From Puccinia triticina (Eukaryota > Basidiomycota > Pucciniomycetes > Pucciniales > Pucciniaceae): 64,000 nucleotides of DNA. Position numbers and translations under genes: made by a program. How positions within the stretch are numbered: position 1 is the first letter of the stretch; each line of letters begins with the position of its first letter. The notes beneath the pieces were generated by a model. The model had not been told where the DNA came from. It made no database searches and saw only the letters and a list, made by a program, of their open reading frames with translations. The stretch is taken from NCBI RefSeq assembly GCF_026914185.1, contig NC_070568.1:1736001-1800000 (forward strand), read 5' to 3'. Positions 10,301 through 21,399 of this stretch are shown here, in pieces.

Positions 10301-13300
10301 CTTGCCATGGACAATGGAAATGGTGCCAATTATGATCCCTTAGTTGATTTTGACTTTGGAACACATGCTGTAGAGTGTGAGATAAACCAAGACTTCTCCA
10401 TTGCTGAAATTCAAGCTGAAACTCATCAACCTCAGACCTGGGACAAATCCTGCCAGTCTTCCCACATAGAAGATGCTAGACTAATGAAATGCAAGCCTGA
10501 TAGAGGAAAAGCTCATCTTACTGGAAAAGCAAATCTTACTACTGTCCTCATTGAATCCAGAGAACAATCATGTCTTCTTGATAGTGGAGCTTCTTGCTCA
10601 ATCATCAGCAACAAATTGCTGGATTCTATAATACCAGAATGGGAAAACAAGCTCATGCCAATCAACCATGCTAAATTCCACAGCTGTAGTGACCAATTAC
10701 AGCCAATGGGCATAATAGAAATGGCTTTGATTTTTCCTCACACTAAAGGTTCTATTAGAATTCTAACAGAATTTGTAGTCATGAAAAATGCAAGAATTAA
10801 CTATCTTATCCTTGGAAATGATTACATGTCTCTTTATGGCTTTGACATCACAAACAGCAAAGAGAGATTCTTTACCATTGGAAATGAGAACAAGAGGAAG
10901 AAATTCAGCTTTAAGTCTCATCATCTGGAGAAAATGAGCCCTTCTAATGAAATTTCTGCTGTAAAGAAGTCCCATCCTCAACTGCAGAAATTTATTACAG
11001 AAGAACTCTGTGAAGCCAAATTCAGTGATAAGTTGACTATTGAGCAAAAGGAGAAACTGTTTGAGGTCCTCTACAATAACAACCTTGCCTTCTCCAACAC
11101 CAATCAGCCCCTTGGTGCCATTAAGGGTCATGAAGTTCATATCAAGTTGACAACTGAGAGACCTTACCCTCCTCTCCTCAGAAGACCTCCTTATCCTGCC
11201 AGCCCCAAAAGCAGAGAAGCTCTTGAGCAAAACATTGAAGAGCTAGTAAAACTGAATGTTCTAAGGAAAGTTGGTCATAATGAAGTAGTTGAGATCACTA
11301 CTCCTGTGATCATTGCCTGGCACAATGGAAAGTCCAGAATGGTAGGAGACTTCAGAGCTTTGAATTCCTACACTGCTTCAGACAGGTATCCCATTCCTAA
11401 GATCAGTGAGACTCTGAACAATCTGGCTAAAGCTAAGTACCTGACTAGCATGGATGTACTCAAAGGTTTTCACCAGAATGTCATTGCAGAAGATTCCAGA
11501 CATCTACTCAGGATTATTATGCACAAAGGAATCTATGAGTACCTGAGAATGCCCTTTGGGATCAAGAATGCCCCCTCTCATTTCCAGAGAATGATGGACA
11601 TTGAATTCAGAAAGGAAATTGATGAGAAGTGGGCCATTATCTACATTGATGATATCATCATTATTTCCAACACTTGGGAGGAACACCTCAATAGGATAGA
11701 CAGGATCCTGAAAGTTGTTATTAACATGAACATGAAAATCTCCTTGAAGAAGTGTAACTTTGGATTCGATCAGATCAAAGCTCTAGGTCATCTTGTGTCT
11801 GGTATTGCCATAGGAATAGACCAGAATAAAGTAGCTGCTGTTCTCCAAAAGCCTGTGCCTAGTAATAGGAAAGAAATGCAATCATTTCTTGGTTTTGCTG
11901 GCTACTACCGACAACACATTGAGAAGTTTGCAGAGATAGCAAAACCTCTGACTGAACTGACAAGGATTGATGTCATATATGAGATGACTCATCATAGAAT
12001 AGTAGCCTACAACTTGTTAAAAGAGAAACTGACCACAGCTCCATTGCTACTGTTTCCTGACTGGGCCCATCCCTTCACACTATATGTAGATGCTAGCATG
12101 ACTGGTCTAGGTGCTGCTTTACATCAAGTCCAAGTCATTGATGGAGTGAGAAAAGAAGGACCCATTGTTTTCATATCCAGACAACTGAAGGACAGTGAAA
12201 CAAGATATGGTGCTAGTCAACTTGAATGCTTATGTCTGGTCTGGGCCCTGGAAAAACTCCATTACTACTTAGATGGCAGTGTCTTTCATGTTGTAACAGA
12301 CTGCACAGCTTTGAGATCACTGCTGAACATGAAGACTCCCAATAGACATATGCTCAGGTAGCAGATTGCTATTCAGGAATACAGAGGCAATATGACCATA
12401 ATCCACAGAGATGGGAATATTCACAAGAATGCTGATGGACTGAGCAGATGGGCTTTGCCAAATGATCCTAGTAACCCTGCTTATGACCCAGAAGACAAGG
12501 ATGATGATAGATTCCCCATCATGGGCATACATGTTTCCACTTTCAAGAATGAGTTCTTTGACTCAGTGAGAGAAGGCTACAAGCAAGACAAGAACACTAC
12601 CATATTATCTGAACTTTTGTTGAAAGATGCTAAAGATGCCCAGCTGAAAAATTCCTTACAAGATCCTTGGAGAAAGCTATATGATGAAGGAAGGCTCTCT
12701 ATATTTGATGGCCTCATCTACTTCAGAGAGAAACACAACTCTGTCCTAGTCCTAGCTGACAAAGAAAGTATCAACACCATCTTGCATGAATGCCATGACA
12801 GTGTCTACTCAGGTCATTTTTCTGAAGACAGGACTTTAGAAAAAGTAGCTGATACTGCTTGGTGGGCTAACTGGAAACAAGACACTGGTGAATACTGCTC
12901 TTCCTGTGATAGATGCCAGAAAGCAAATAAAGCCACAGGCAAAAGATTTGGACTGCTCATGAAAATTGAAGAACCTTCAAAACCATGGGATGTTATTAAC
13001 ATGGATTGGGTAACTTCTTTGTCCCCTGGAGGAGCAGATAGTTTCAATGCTTGTCTGGTAATAGTGGACAGATACTCTAAGACCCCTATATTTGTACCCT
13101 GCTTCAAGGATGACTCTGCTATGGACACTGCCATACTGTTTTGGAACAGAGTAATGCCTAGGACTGGCATCCCCAGAATCATCATCTCTGATAGAGACCC
13201 TAAGTTCACATCTGAATTCTGGACTGGTTTACATAGTATGCTGGGAACAAAACTCTCCTTCTCCACTGCTTACCACCCTCAGACTGATGGATTAGCTGAG

Positions 13301-14116
13301 AGGATGATTCAAACACTTGAAGATATGATCAGGAGGTTTTGTGCATATGGTCTAGAATTCAAAGACAATGATGGTTACACTCATGATTGGGTTTCACTTC
13401 TACCAATCCTTGAGTTAGCTTACTGCACCACCATACATTCAACCACTGGAAAACCTCCTGCCATCCTGGAAAAAGGCTGGATCCCAAACCTTCCCAGAAA
13501 TTTCTTGAAGCAAGACTCTGTAGACATTCATCCTACTGCTCTTGCTTATGGAAAGATCTTTGAGAAAGCCAGAAAACATGCTGAGTAATGCATAACAGAA
13601 GCTACATCCTACAACAAAGAAAGATGGGACAAGAGTCACAAAGAACCATCTTTTAAAGTTGGTGATAAAGTCCTAATATCCACAGCAAACTTCAACAACC
13701 TGTCTGGCCCTAAGAAGATGAGAGACTCCTTCACTGGACCATTCCTTGTGAAAGCTTTACATGGGAAGAATGCTGTAGAAGTGATACTGACTGAAGAGTT
13801 TAGCAGGAAACATCCCACATTTCCTGTCAGCTTGGTGAAACCATACAAGGACCCCAATCCAGACAAGTTCCCTTTGAGACAAAAAGTCAAAGTTGTCATT
13901 CCCCCTATGGATAAAACCCCTCAGAGTAAAGTCATACAAAAGATTCTCAGAGACAAGAGATTGAGAGTGGAAAACAGAGATGTTATGATGTACTTAGCTA
14001 GATACAAAGGTATGAGTGCTGATCATGATGAATGGCTCCTTGAGAAAGACATCCCAGACTCTGCTATCCTTATCAGGAAATTCAGAAGTGACAAGAGGTC
14101 TAACCCTGTGGTTTAA
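7337..14116 (+). pseudogene. Gag-Pol polyprotein of element B (two nonsense codons)
   Basis: A single frame of about 2260 codons runs from ATG 7337 to TAA 14114. In order: a disordered Gag N-terminus; a Gag core (about residues 670-900); a CCHC knuckle (CHFCKQTGHFSREC, about 925); aspartic protease (LLDSGAS, about 1080); reverse transcriptase with YIDD (about 1436); RNase H (YVDASMTGLG, about 1583); integrase HHCC and DDE (MDWV, SDRDPKF, LAERM); and a C-terminal chromodomain (13930-14070). TAG at 12359 replaces the Trp found in relative H, inside RNase H. TAA at 13586 falls after the integrase core. No frameshift is seen. The normal product would be one polyprotein cleaved by its own protease; this copy cannot make full-length Pol without readthrough. 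The chromodomain suggests targeting to heterochromatin, as known for chromoviruses. Confidence 0.93.
7356..8561 (+). CDS. Overlapping +1 ORF in gag of element B, Arg/Gly-rich C-terminus
   Basis: This 401-codon frame starts 19 nt after the gag ATG, in +1 phase. Its start context (gaaATGg) is at least as good as that of gag, so leaky scanning could reach it. The protein has an acidic, Leu-rich segment with likely helices at about residues 135-215 (EEEELSSLISMF, then MRRLLSQASMTQ, LVGRN and QDWIP). A Pro/Gln-rich middle follows, and a basic tail RGVRRGYGRGRARGRGPY that looks RNA-binding. Element H carries a matching +1 frame with the pattern LLxQA...LxGR...WxP, although the gag frames of the two elements do not resemble each other there. 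This points to a real accessory protein of unknown function. No known family is recognised. Confidence 0.55.
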   Translation: MAKTSPKSSATGTALAQPPKNGFEGLEAALPPLQEDFLKLPEEEPLPPDTGIPPALYQPRETSIALASSRSTPVPRPVDREQIDLTVNPPQTSQPPSQPINPEGMRPTAPSNLALLPYTQSPRREASSGPMDLIPEEEELSSLISMFNEQFDLFVRAREAQNILTMRRLLSQASMTQEMIIDLVGRNDGIRLCQDWIPREELNNLEISLTRQNNGNGPPNSTALQIRAPSQLAMIPHASQQPLLVTPTPEPMGFQHRALAQEFQAPILPNLPESRPQTQPQMRPENQNYQGTPLPPPQPPQTLQARQPPASIPREVVQLFRPSPHLQTGGYNPPHYPQMPQEFAGHNPPPPQNNWRGSGRNWRRPQDDTQRVLEIGEYLMRATRGVRRGYGRGRARGRGPY

Positions 14117-14153
14117 TTTCTTACAGAAATCCAACCCTTTTGGTGGTAGGGAA

Positions 14154-15122
14154 TGTCAGCCTTAGAGTCATCACAGCTGACCTAAAAGCTGCCTGTTCTA
14201 CCTTTGTTACACATAAATTACTTTATATCTTTTTCATCTTAAGAGATATCCCTGTTTTGACTTCATATTCTGTTTCCTCATGCAATTTTAACCCTAGTTA
14301 CAACTTACCAATTCATTGTAACTATACTCCTTCCCTGAGTTACTGAGTTGTAGCGCCCTTGCGCAGTTGTGACGTGTCAGCGCTACTAGGCGCGCCAAAC
14401 CACATGTACATATGTAAATTACATAAGCAAACTGTGAAAATTTTCGTAGTCAGGATCCCCCTTGCCTGAGGCGGATCCACAGACTTCAGCACACCAGAAC
14501 CACCACCCAGATAACTCCAGGATCACCACCAAAGAGCCTACTATACTCCCAGTATACCTACCGTCACAGGCGCCTAGGATATTGACAGTAAGTAACCTCT
14601 TTCACTGAACCTTGTTTATCTCAGAGGTACAACTCTGTGTCTTGCTGGATCTGCCTTTTCTTCTTGCTTTGCTTTCTCCTTGATCACAGGGCTGTCCCTC
14701 CATATCTATAGGCCTTTGCCTCCATCTTGATCACAGGGCTGTCCCTTCTTATCATCAGGCCTTTGCCTCAAAATCTAGGTTCAGGGCTGTCCCTCAGGTT
14801 TCCCATTAAGAACCTTGACTGTCCAGAGAGAAGTCTAAAAAACTGTGGCTGGATTAAGACTTATCTAATCCAGATACCCTCCTGAGAGGAAGCTGTAGCA
14901 CTTCTTGCACAGATTAGCAGCACTCTTCTGAAGAGTAGCATTGCCAGTGGACGTGCATTCCCACTAGAATAACCTAGTACTTCTCTTCCTTCTTATCCTG
15001 CTTGGTTTCTCTCTCTCTTTCTCTTTTTCTATTATAGTTGTAATTTCTTTATCCCAAGAAATCCAACTATTGCCCCCCCCATTTCTTGTGTCCTGCTGTC
15101 ACTATAGAGACTCAGGCTCACA
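14154..15122 (+). repeat. 3' LTR of element B
   Basis: It is 969 bp and almost identical to 5606-6573. It is followed by TSD GTTTG and then by the remainder of LTR A. Confidence 0.93.
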
Positions 15123-15190
15123 GTTTGCACCTCCATCATCCCCTTCTCCATTCAGCAAAAGGTTCTCAGGAACACTTTTTGAGTCTTACA

Positions 15191-16462
15191 CCGGTTTCAG
15201 AATATGATCCATCTTGTGAACCACATTTTTCTACTCCTGGTGGTTTAATAATTTTAGTAAATGAGTGAGACAAGTTGGAACTCATGTTTGAAAAATTATT
15301 TGGAGTGTACTAACATCTAACATACAAATTTGAGATCACTGCTATCCTCTGAGCTCGGAACTTTCAGAAAGAGGCCGACCAGATGGGGTACTGTGAGGTC
15401 AATTGTGAGGAATAAATAAAATATCTGACCTCTTCAAGTTCACCTGATTCGAGTGATGAGTCGGTTGAGGTTTCAAGAATGGAAGTTGAGCGTTGGGACA
15501 GTCAGATTCCTGGTCTCACTCTGAGGTCGTTATTTGAGAAATGACTTCAGTTTTTTAGGTTTCTTGACATTGGTTACCAAACGAGAGCTTTTGGAAACAG
15601 CAGTCTTAGGTTTCTTGATTGGCAGCCTGGCAGTCTTGGGCGCAAGATCGGATAGAAGAGCGTTGAGGACCAGAGGAGTAGTAGATCTAACGGCTCCGGC
15701 GTGTGTGAGCTTGGATAGTGCAGCTGACACTACGAAAAGAGTCTCTTGATCAGATCTTATTAGTTCAGGCTAAAAACGAGCAAGAGATAGTCTATAAATA
15801 TTACTGACTCTTGATTTTTAATCTGATTAGGAGTGTGATTGCTTCCTTTAAGCGATTTCAACGACAGCGTCTGGAGTAGAGCTAAACAAAGATCACACAG
15901 ATGAGTCAGGTTGGATGTAAAAGCAAATAATCTCAAAGGTTGGGTTGGTACACAACCTTTTATTAAGAAGATATGATTCCTTAGTTTTCCGAAGGCAAGG
16001 ATTCTTTAGAATGACTCTAGTTCTTGTCTGGGATCGAGTCGTGAAGCGCAATCTGTTAAAACATACACACTGAGGCTCACAGAAGTCCGATTCAGAATCA
16101 CGTGCGAGCGAGGATCAGGAATCAGGTCTCTTGCGGAAGGAGGAATGTATCAAAGGTCTCATACTGGTTATTTGAACCACTTTTTGACTTTGTGTGGTCT
16201 GTAGTCAATCTTTGAGAGACGCAGATAAGAACAGCAGTCGAAGCAGGATGTTCTTTTATCTTTGATGATGGCTGTGATGGATCCGCGGGCGGTGTGGATG
16301 GAACAGCAGGTCAGAGAGGTATCCAACAGATTTGTATGTACAGGTATGTACTCCTCTGACGGAAATGAATTATGTAAGGGTTGGAGAGAGATTCCTTCTC
16401 CGAAAAACTTTAGGTTCTGGTTTGGTGGCACACAGGAATGATTTCCCGGTCAGACCCCCAAT
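15191..16462 (-). other. Internal leader of element D (minus), truncated
   Basis: Reading leftward from the D LTR, the sequence begins with a primer-binding-like ATTGGGGGTCTGACCGGG (16462-16445). It then holds only short open frames: 16168-16431 (87 aa) and 15530-15730 (66 aa, with a Lys-rich end). It stops at the end of LTR A (15190), so gag and pol are missing here. The layout matches the leaders of B and H. Confidence 0.55.
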
Positions 16463-17265
16463 TGTCAGCTCCGGTCTCTTATGTGACACGGAGTTGATGG
16501 GCTTTAGGTTCACACTGTAGCGGCTAGGTAGCGTCCAGCGGATAAGGGGTTGCACTATAGCTTTAAAGCCAGTGGAAAGAAACCTCACCTTGACGCTAGG
16601 AAGCGGAGGGGCTAGCACCCTTACTTAAGTAAGGGGACGCGGCGATAAATCAAGCCAAGCGCCGTTGCTCAAAACAAGGAATGAGCTTCTTGTTCTTCTA
16701 GGATACAGGTGTTATGACACCCACCTGTACCTAGGAAAATACACGAAGGAGATTGAAGCTGTGAAGGAAAAGGTTAGTAGACTATTGGAAAACCCCACTC
16801 ACTATAATTCTAGTAAGGTGCACGGGATTGTATGGTAATAATCTTGGGGGAAAGATCCCCCCCCTTTTATATTACAGGGACCTGATGCTCCTTTGAGTCA
16901 AGGCCCCAGAGGGATCCTTAACTCCAAGGAGGGGGAAGAGGAGGGATGAGGTCCACGGAATTCAGAGGAGGAATGACATGAATAATTATGTAATCTCTCT
17001 ATGTATGGTAAATCCATAGAGAGATATACTCCATTAGTACATTATTATTCTCAATCAAGGTAAATACATAATAAGTGTGAAATCATACAGTTCAGTGCAT
17101 ATAAAGTGATGACTGCAACAAAAGTAATATTATAAATAACAGGAGGACTTGAACACAGGATCTTACACAAGATCAAGGTCAATCTTCAGGTAGCCTTTAA
17201 CCATTGGGTTAAATGACTTGTAGTTATCATTGTAGACACATAGACAATTGTCTCAGTGGCTGACA
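16463..17265 (-). repeat. 5' LTR of element D (minus), with tRNA-like boxes
   Basis: On the minus strand it runs TGTCAGCC (17265) to CTGACA (16463), about 803 bp. It is related to the solo LTR at 33602-34410. It sits in the satellite at ...caatatcatgg. A box AACCCAATGGTTAAAG and a box B-like TGTTCAAGTCC lie on the minus strand near 17205 and 17155. Confidence 0.7.
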
Positions 17266-19530
17266 AATATCATGGAAGAACTCCCATGCTGCAATGAGAT
17301 ATAGTGGCATGAACAGCAAGAAAGTACCAAATTAGTGATATTTGGCACCTGACACTTCAAGGATAATTAAATTTCACAAAAAAAAATACTCAAAGTTTGA
17401 GGTTGGGAAAATAATTGAAAAAAAATCACTACGTACTGAAAAAAATGCTAACTGAGCGTGCTCAGCCAAAAAAATAAATATGTGTCAGACTGAGTAAAAA
17501 ACAATGGGGCACATTTTTGGGGTGATTTGTTGGACGGGCCTGCACAAGGCCCACATGGGCCCCTAACAGGCCCGTTGGGCCCATTGAAAAAGTAGTATTT
17601 GTTTGGAATTCCGATGCTCTGCTAAAATGTGAAATAAGTCAAACTGAATAAAAAAAATGGGGGTACATTTTTTGGACGGGCCTGAATGAGGCCCATATGG
17701 CCCCCACAAAGCCCACTGGGCCCATTGAAAGAGTAGCCTTGGTCAAGAATGCCTATGCTCAGCTAGGAAGCAAAAATGTGTCAACCTGAGTAAAAAACAT
17801 GGGGCCACACTTTTGGGGAGGGCTTATTGACAGACCTGCATCAGGCCCATCAGGGCCCACCCAAAGCTGGTTCGGCCAACCCAGAAGTAGTCTTGGTTAA
17901 GAATGCCCATACAATGTTTCAGAACAGCACCAATTGACCACTAATCAACAGAAGATGTTGAAGGGCTTCTGACCTCTGTATGACATTTGTGCACTCACAG
18001 AATGTATGTCCATGCCCTTTCCTTTTCCTTGGAACCCTGTTGGCCCATACGGGCCTGATGCAGGCCCGCCCAAAAAGCCCCCCAAACAATGTGCCCCTAG
18101 GGTTTTTACTCAGTCTGACAAATTTTATTTCTTAGCTGAGCATATTCTTTCTTAACCAAGGCTACTCTTTCAATAGGCTGAGTGGGCTTTGTGGGGGCCA
18201 TGTGGGCCTCATTCAGGCCCGTCCAAAAAATCTCCCCAAAAATGTACCCCCATGTTTTTATTCAGTTTGACCCATTTCACATTTTAGCAGAGCATCAGAA
18301 TTCCAAACAAATACTACTTTTTCAATGGGCCCAACGGGCCTGTTAGAGGCCCATATGGGCCTTGTGCAGGCCCGTCCAACAAATCACCCCAAAAATGTGC
18401 CCCATTGTTTTTTACTCAGTCTGACACATATTTATTTTTTTGGCTGAGCACGCTCAGTTTGCATTTTTTCTCAGTACAGAGTGATTTTTTTTCAATGATT
18501 TTCCCAACCTCAAACTTTGAGAATTTTTTTGGGGAAATTTAATTATCCTTGAAGTGTGATCACATTGTAGCTGCTACATTTTGGGGTCTTGTGGACATTC
18601 AAGGTACACAATGAATCTTTGAGGGCATTTGATTATTTTCGTACCAAATTATGGAAGAACTCCCACGCCGCACTGAGATATAGTGGCAGAAACACCAAGA
18701 AACTACCAAATTAGTGACATTTGGCAACTGATGAGATTGTGGCTGCTACATTTGGGGGTTTTGTGGCCATTCAAGGTACACAATGAATTTTTCAGGGCAT
18801 TTGATCATTTGGGTACCAATATCATGGAAAAACTCCCACGCTGCGTTGAGATATAGTGGCAGAAAGACCAAAAAACTACCAAATTAGTGATATTTGGCAA
18901 CTGATCACATTGTGGCGGCTACATTTGGGGAATGGCCACAAAACACCCAAATGTAGCAGCCACAATCTGATCAGTTGCCAAATGTCACTAATTTGGTAGT
19001 TTCCTGGTGTTTCTGCAACTATATCCCAAAACAGGGTGGGAGTTCTTCTATGATATTGGTACCAAAATGATCAAAAGCCCTCAACAATTCATTGTGTACC
19101 TTGAAAGACCACGAGACCCCAATATCTAGCAGCCATAATGTGATCAGGTGCCAAATATCACTATTTTGGTAGTTTCTTGGTGTTTCTGCCACTATATCTC
19201 AGCCTAGTATGGGACTTCTTCCATGATATTGGTACCAAAATAATCTCATGCCCTCAAAGAGATATTTTGCATCTTGAGTGACCACAAAACCCCCGAATGT
19301 AGCAGCCACAATGTGATCAGTTGCCAAATATCACTAATTTGGTAGTTTCTTGGTGTTTCTGCCCTTATATCTTAGCGCAGCGTGGGATTTCTTCCATGAT
19401 ATTGGTATCAAAACAATCAAATGCTCTCAAAGATTTATTCAGTACCTTGAATGACCTCAAAACCCCCAAATGTAATAGCTACAATGTGATTGGTTGCCAG
19501 ATATCACTAATTTGGTAGTTTCTTGGTGTT
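17266..19530. repeat. Palindromic satellite of about 180-bp units
   Basis: Imperfect units of about 180 bp carry landmarks such as atatcatggaagaactccca, gagatatagtggca, accaaattagtgatatttgg and ctgctacattt. They run forward from 17266 to about 18930 and then inverted to about 19530. The centre is near 18930, where gctacatttgggg meets its complement. There are roughly three forward and three inverted copies. One forward unit is split by the foldback element at 17353-18556. No coding potential is evident. Confidence 0.75.
17353..18556. mobile_element. Foldback DNA element with about 560-bp arms, TSD TGA
   Basis: The ends are CACTTCAAGGATAATTAAAT and its reverse complement. The two arms match imperfectly for about 560 bp around a short spacer near 17930-17990. 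TGA is duplicated at 17350-17352 and 18557-18559. The empty site is present in a neighbouring satellite unit (ggcaactgatcacattgtgg, about 18895). CACT-type ends with a 3-bp duplication suggest a CACTA-like non-autonomous element; that assignment is inference. No transposase is encoded. Confidence 0.8.
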
Positions 19531-20098
19531 GAGACCCTGACAAAAATATCCTCAACCATGTTAAACTAATTTCAAAATGCCTTATATGCATGTAGCATAC
19601 CAAGGATGATATGCCAAATCTCCATGAGGAAATTTAAGGTCACACCAAATTAACAACCCAGGGAGGATGGTATTTCGAGAGAGGTGAGGGGTCAATGTTT
19701 CCCTTTTTTGACAAAAAGTAGATTTGGAGAATTCTGATAACATCAATGGTTGAAGTAAAAAAAACAATTCAAAATTTCTGAGACCCCTGAGCCACCCTGG
19801 ATTAATCCTAAAACTTTTTTTCAGGAAGAACAGAATGGTGTATGTAGAAATTCACGAATTTTATCAGGGAAAAAAAAAGAAAAGATTCCTGTGGCTTGAA
19901 GCAAACACAGGGGGAAGTTGAGAGATTATAGAAGAGTATTAAGGCAACATGGAACACAGACAAAGGTATCAAGAGGAATAAAAAAAAATTGATCAATATA
20001 ATTTGATCAATATATGACATTGCAAATTCATCCATGTTGGTACTGACATGACCTTCCTCATACCCAATATACCCGTGAGTATTTCTGAGTCTGCCAGT
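19531..20098. other. No gene seen
   Basis: This is an AT-rich stretch with no convincing coding frame, repeat boundary or RNA gene. Confidence 0.5.
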
Positions 20099-20132
20099 GG
20101 ACCGTACCCGCCGAGTAGGCCGGGTACGGTCC
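20099..20132. repeat. Perfect 11-bp-stem hairpin in GC-rich patch
   Basis: GGACCGTACCC and GGGTACGGTCC flank a 12-nt loop. Further tacccg/cgggta inverted pairs follow to about 20195. The patch abuts the truncated end of the Harbinger pseudogene at about 20222, so it may belong to whatever truncated that gene. Confidence 0.5.
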
Positions 20133-20221
20133 AGGCAAAGAGGCGTCCGGGAGCCCTATACCCGTGGGGCAGACCGGGGGTATACCCGGAGAGGCCGGGA
20201 ACGGGGGCCAGCCCTATCGTT

Positions 20222-21013
20222 CAGCAACCCGGCGGTTCCAAAGAAGATGTTCCGGATCCATAAGCGTTGATTGGCAACAGCTTCTAATACAATGGTTGGT
20301 TTCTTCTCTTTTCCTTTATACTGACCAGCTGTTGCACTCGGGCAGTTTTTCCATGACCAGTGCATGCAGCCAGGAAAGCCGTGCTCATTATTCACATTGA
20401 GGAGCCTTATCAAGTCTTCGCGATTGGGCCTACAAAGGTATTATTGGCTGTAAAGACGGTCAATTGTACTGGTGAACTCAATTAAGCACCTGCGCGCCGT
20501 TGTTTTGCTGAGCCAACAGTATTTGTCTGTTGCATCCAATGCGCATCCATACGCTAGCTGTCAAAGTGCAGAGGTGATCTTTTGGAAGCTTGACAAGCCA
20601 AGCTTGCCAGTACAGTCCTAGATCAGATCACAGTGTGTTAGTGTTCCTTCTCTGTAGACAGATTAGAAAGAAAAAAGCAAAGCACATACTGGTTTCTGAA
20701 CAAAGCAAGGGCACGCTGACTCCACATCTCAGACAATTTTAAGGAAAAGCTCCTTCCTGAGTCGGAATCGGCGTACAAAATCGTGATCATCCTAAGTTGA
20801 ATCTTCCAAAAAGTAATCCTTCATCAGCTTTGCGTGTCCTTCCGCATGTTGTCTCTCTTTGTTCGGGCGGTGTTGGATTTCAGGCTTAGGATTCTCCTCT
20901 TGGTCACTTTTGAGATCAAATTCTTCTAGTGAGTCAATTTCATCTTCTTCATCCTCAGTTTCAGATCCAAACCGGTCATTGAGAAGGCAGCATTGCTTGC
21001 TTTCACGGTTCAT
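20222..21013 (-). pseudogene. PIF/Harbinger-type transposase, degraded
   Basis: The minus-strand product matches the N-terminal two-thirds of a Harbinger-type DDE nuclease. It has an acidic N-terminus, GHAKLMKDYF, FVRRFRLRKELF, LAYGCALDATDKYC, RPNREDLIRLL, then CMHWSWKNCP, GQYKGKEKKPTIVLEAV and FFGTAG. An intron (GTATGT...TAG, about 20620-20690) interrupts it. Defects include in-frame stops near 20795, 20735, 20565 and 20440. A short deletion just before CMHW removes the first catalytic Asp (normally ...DCMHW). The 3' end is cut at about 20222. It is inactive. The DNA near 21187 (ggatgctctaa) may be the element's terminal repeat. Confidence 0.8.
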
Positions 21014-21235
21014 GGTTTGCAGTAGCTAAGATTGCTGGTATGGTTGGGTGTGATTGGTCGAGCTTGCTAGTATAGCTTGATTGTTTAGCTGAGACCGGTG
21101 TTGTAAAAACTCCCGCGCTAACTTAGCTAAGCTAATTTCCAATTTTAGCTGCGAGCCAAACTAGCCGCACCAGTAAGGATGCTCTAAGCCCAGACTCTTT
21201 TTTTTTTTTTTTGGACTTACTTCGCGGTCTGCAAA

Positions 21236-21395
21236 AAACTCTTCGTGCACTGCACAGTGCGCGCAGTGCCAAACACTTCGTGCACTGCACAGTGCGCGCA
21301 GTCCCAGACACTTCGTGCACTGCACAGTGCGCGCAGTCCCAAACACTTTGTGCACTGCACAGTGCGCCCAGTCCCAAACACTTCGCGCACTGCGG
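21236..21395. repeat. 35-bp tandem repeat, about 4.5 copies
   Basis: The unit cttcgtgcactgcacagtgc... restarts at 21241, 21276, 21311, 21346 and 21381, a strict 35-bp period. It is internally palindromic (gtgcactgcac). The flanking 21385-21500 sequence recurs inverted at about 56945-57085, where only one unit remains. Confidence 0.9.
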
Positions 21396-21399
21396 GTGA

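Larger units (their letters stand above)
5606..15122 (+). mobile_element. Chromodomain Ty3/gypsy retrotransposon B, TSD GTTTG
   Basis: This 9.5-kb element is bounded by LTRs 5606-6573 and 14154-15122 and by GTTTG at 5601-5605 and 15123-15127. It encodes one gag-pol frame with two nonsense codons, an overlapping +1 ORF and upstream leader ORFs. By eye the LTRs differ by one substitution (near 5665/14212) and one base in a C run, so insertion is recent. From about 8562 to 14150 the element is nearly devoid of CpG. A solo LTR of the same family lies at 61914-62892. Confidence 0.93.
4769..15190 (+). mobile_element. 3' LTR of truncated element A, split by element B
   Basis: The LTR starts TGTGGTAGACGG at 4769 and runs to 5605. 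It resumes at 15128 and ends TCTTACA at 15190. The uninterrupted relative at 34555-35479 reads straight through the junction (gcagagtttgcacctcc) and proves that 5606-15122 was inserted later. CCGGT follows 15190, as it does at the other A insertion. No 5' LTR is present in the window. Confidence 0.85.

Noticed and set aside
8562..14153. RIP-type mutation as the cause of CpG loss in B
   Set aside because: RIP would scatter stops and C-to-T changes across the copy, including the LTRs and the 5' end. Here one long frame survives with only two stops, and the 5' part is CpG-rich.
4769..15190. Two separate LTR fragments of family A
   Set aside because: The unbroken copy at 34555-35479 reads through the junction, so they are one LTR split by B.
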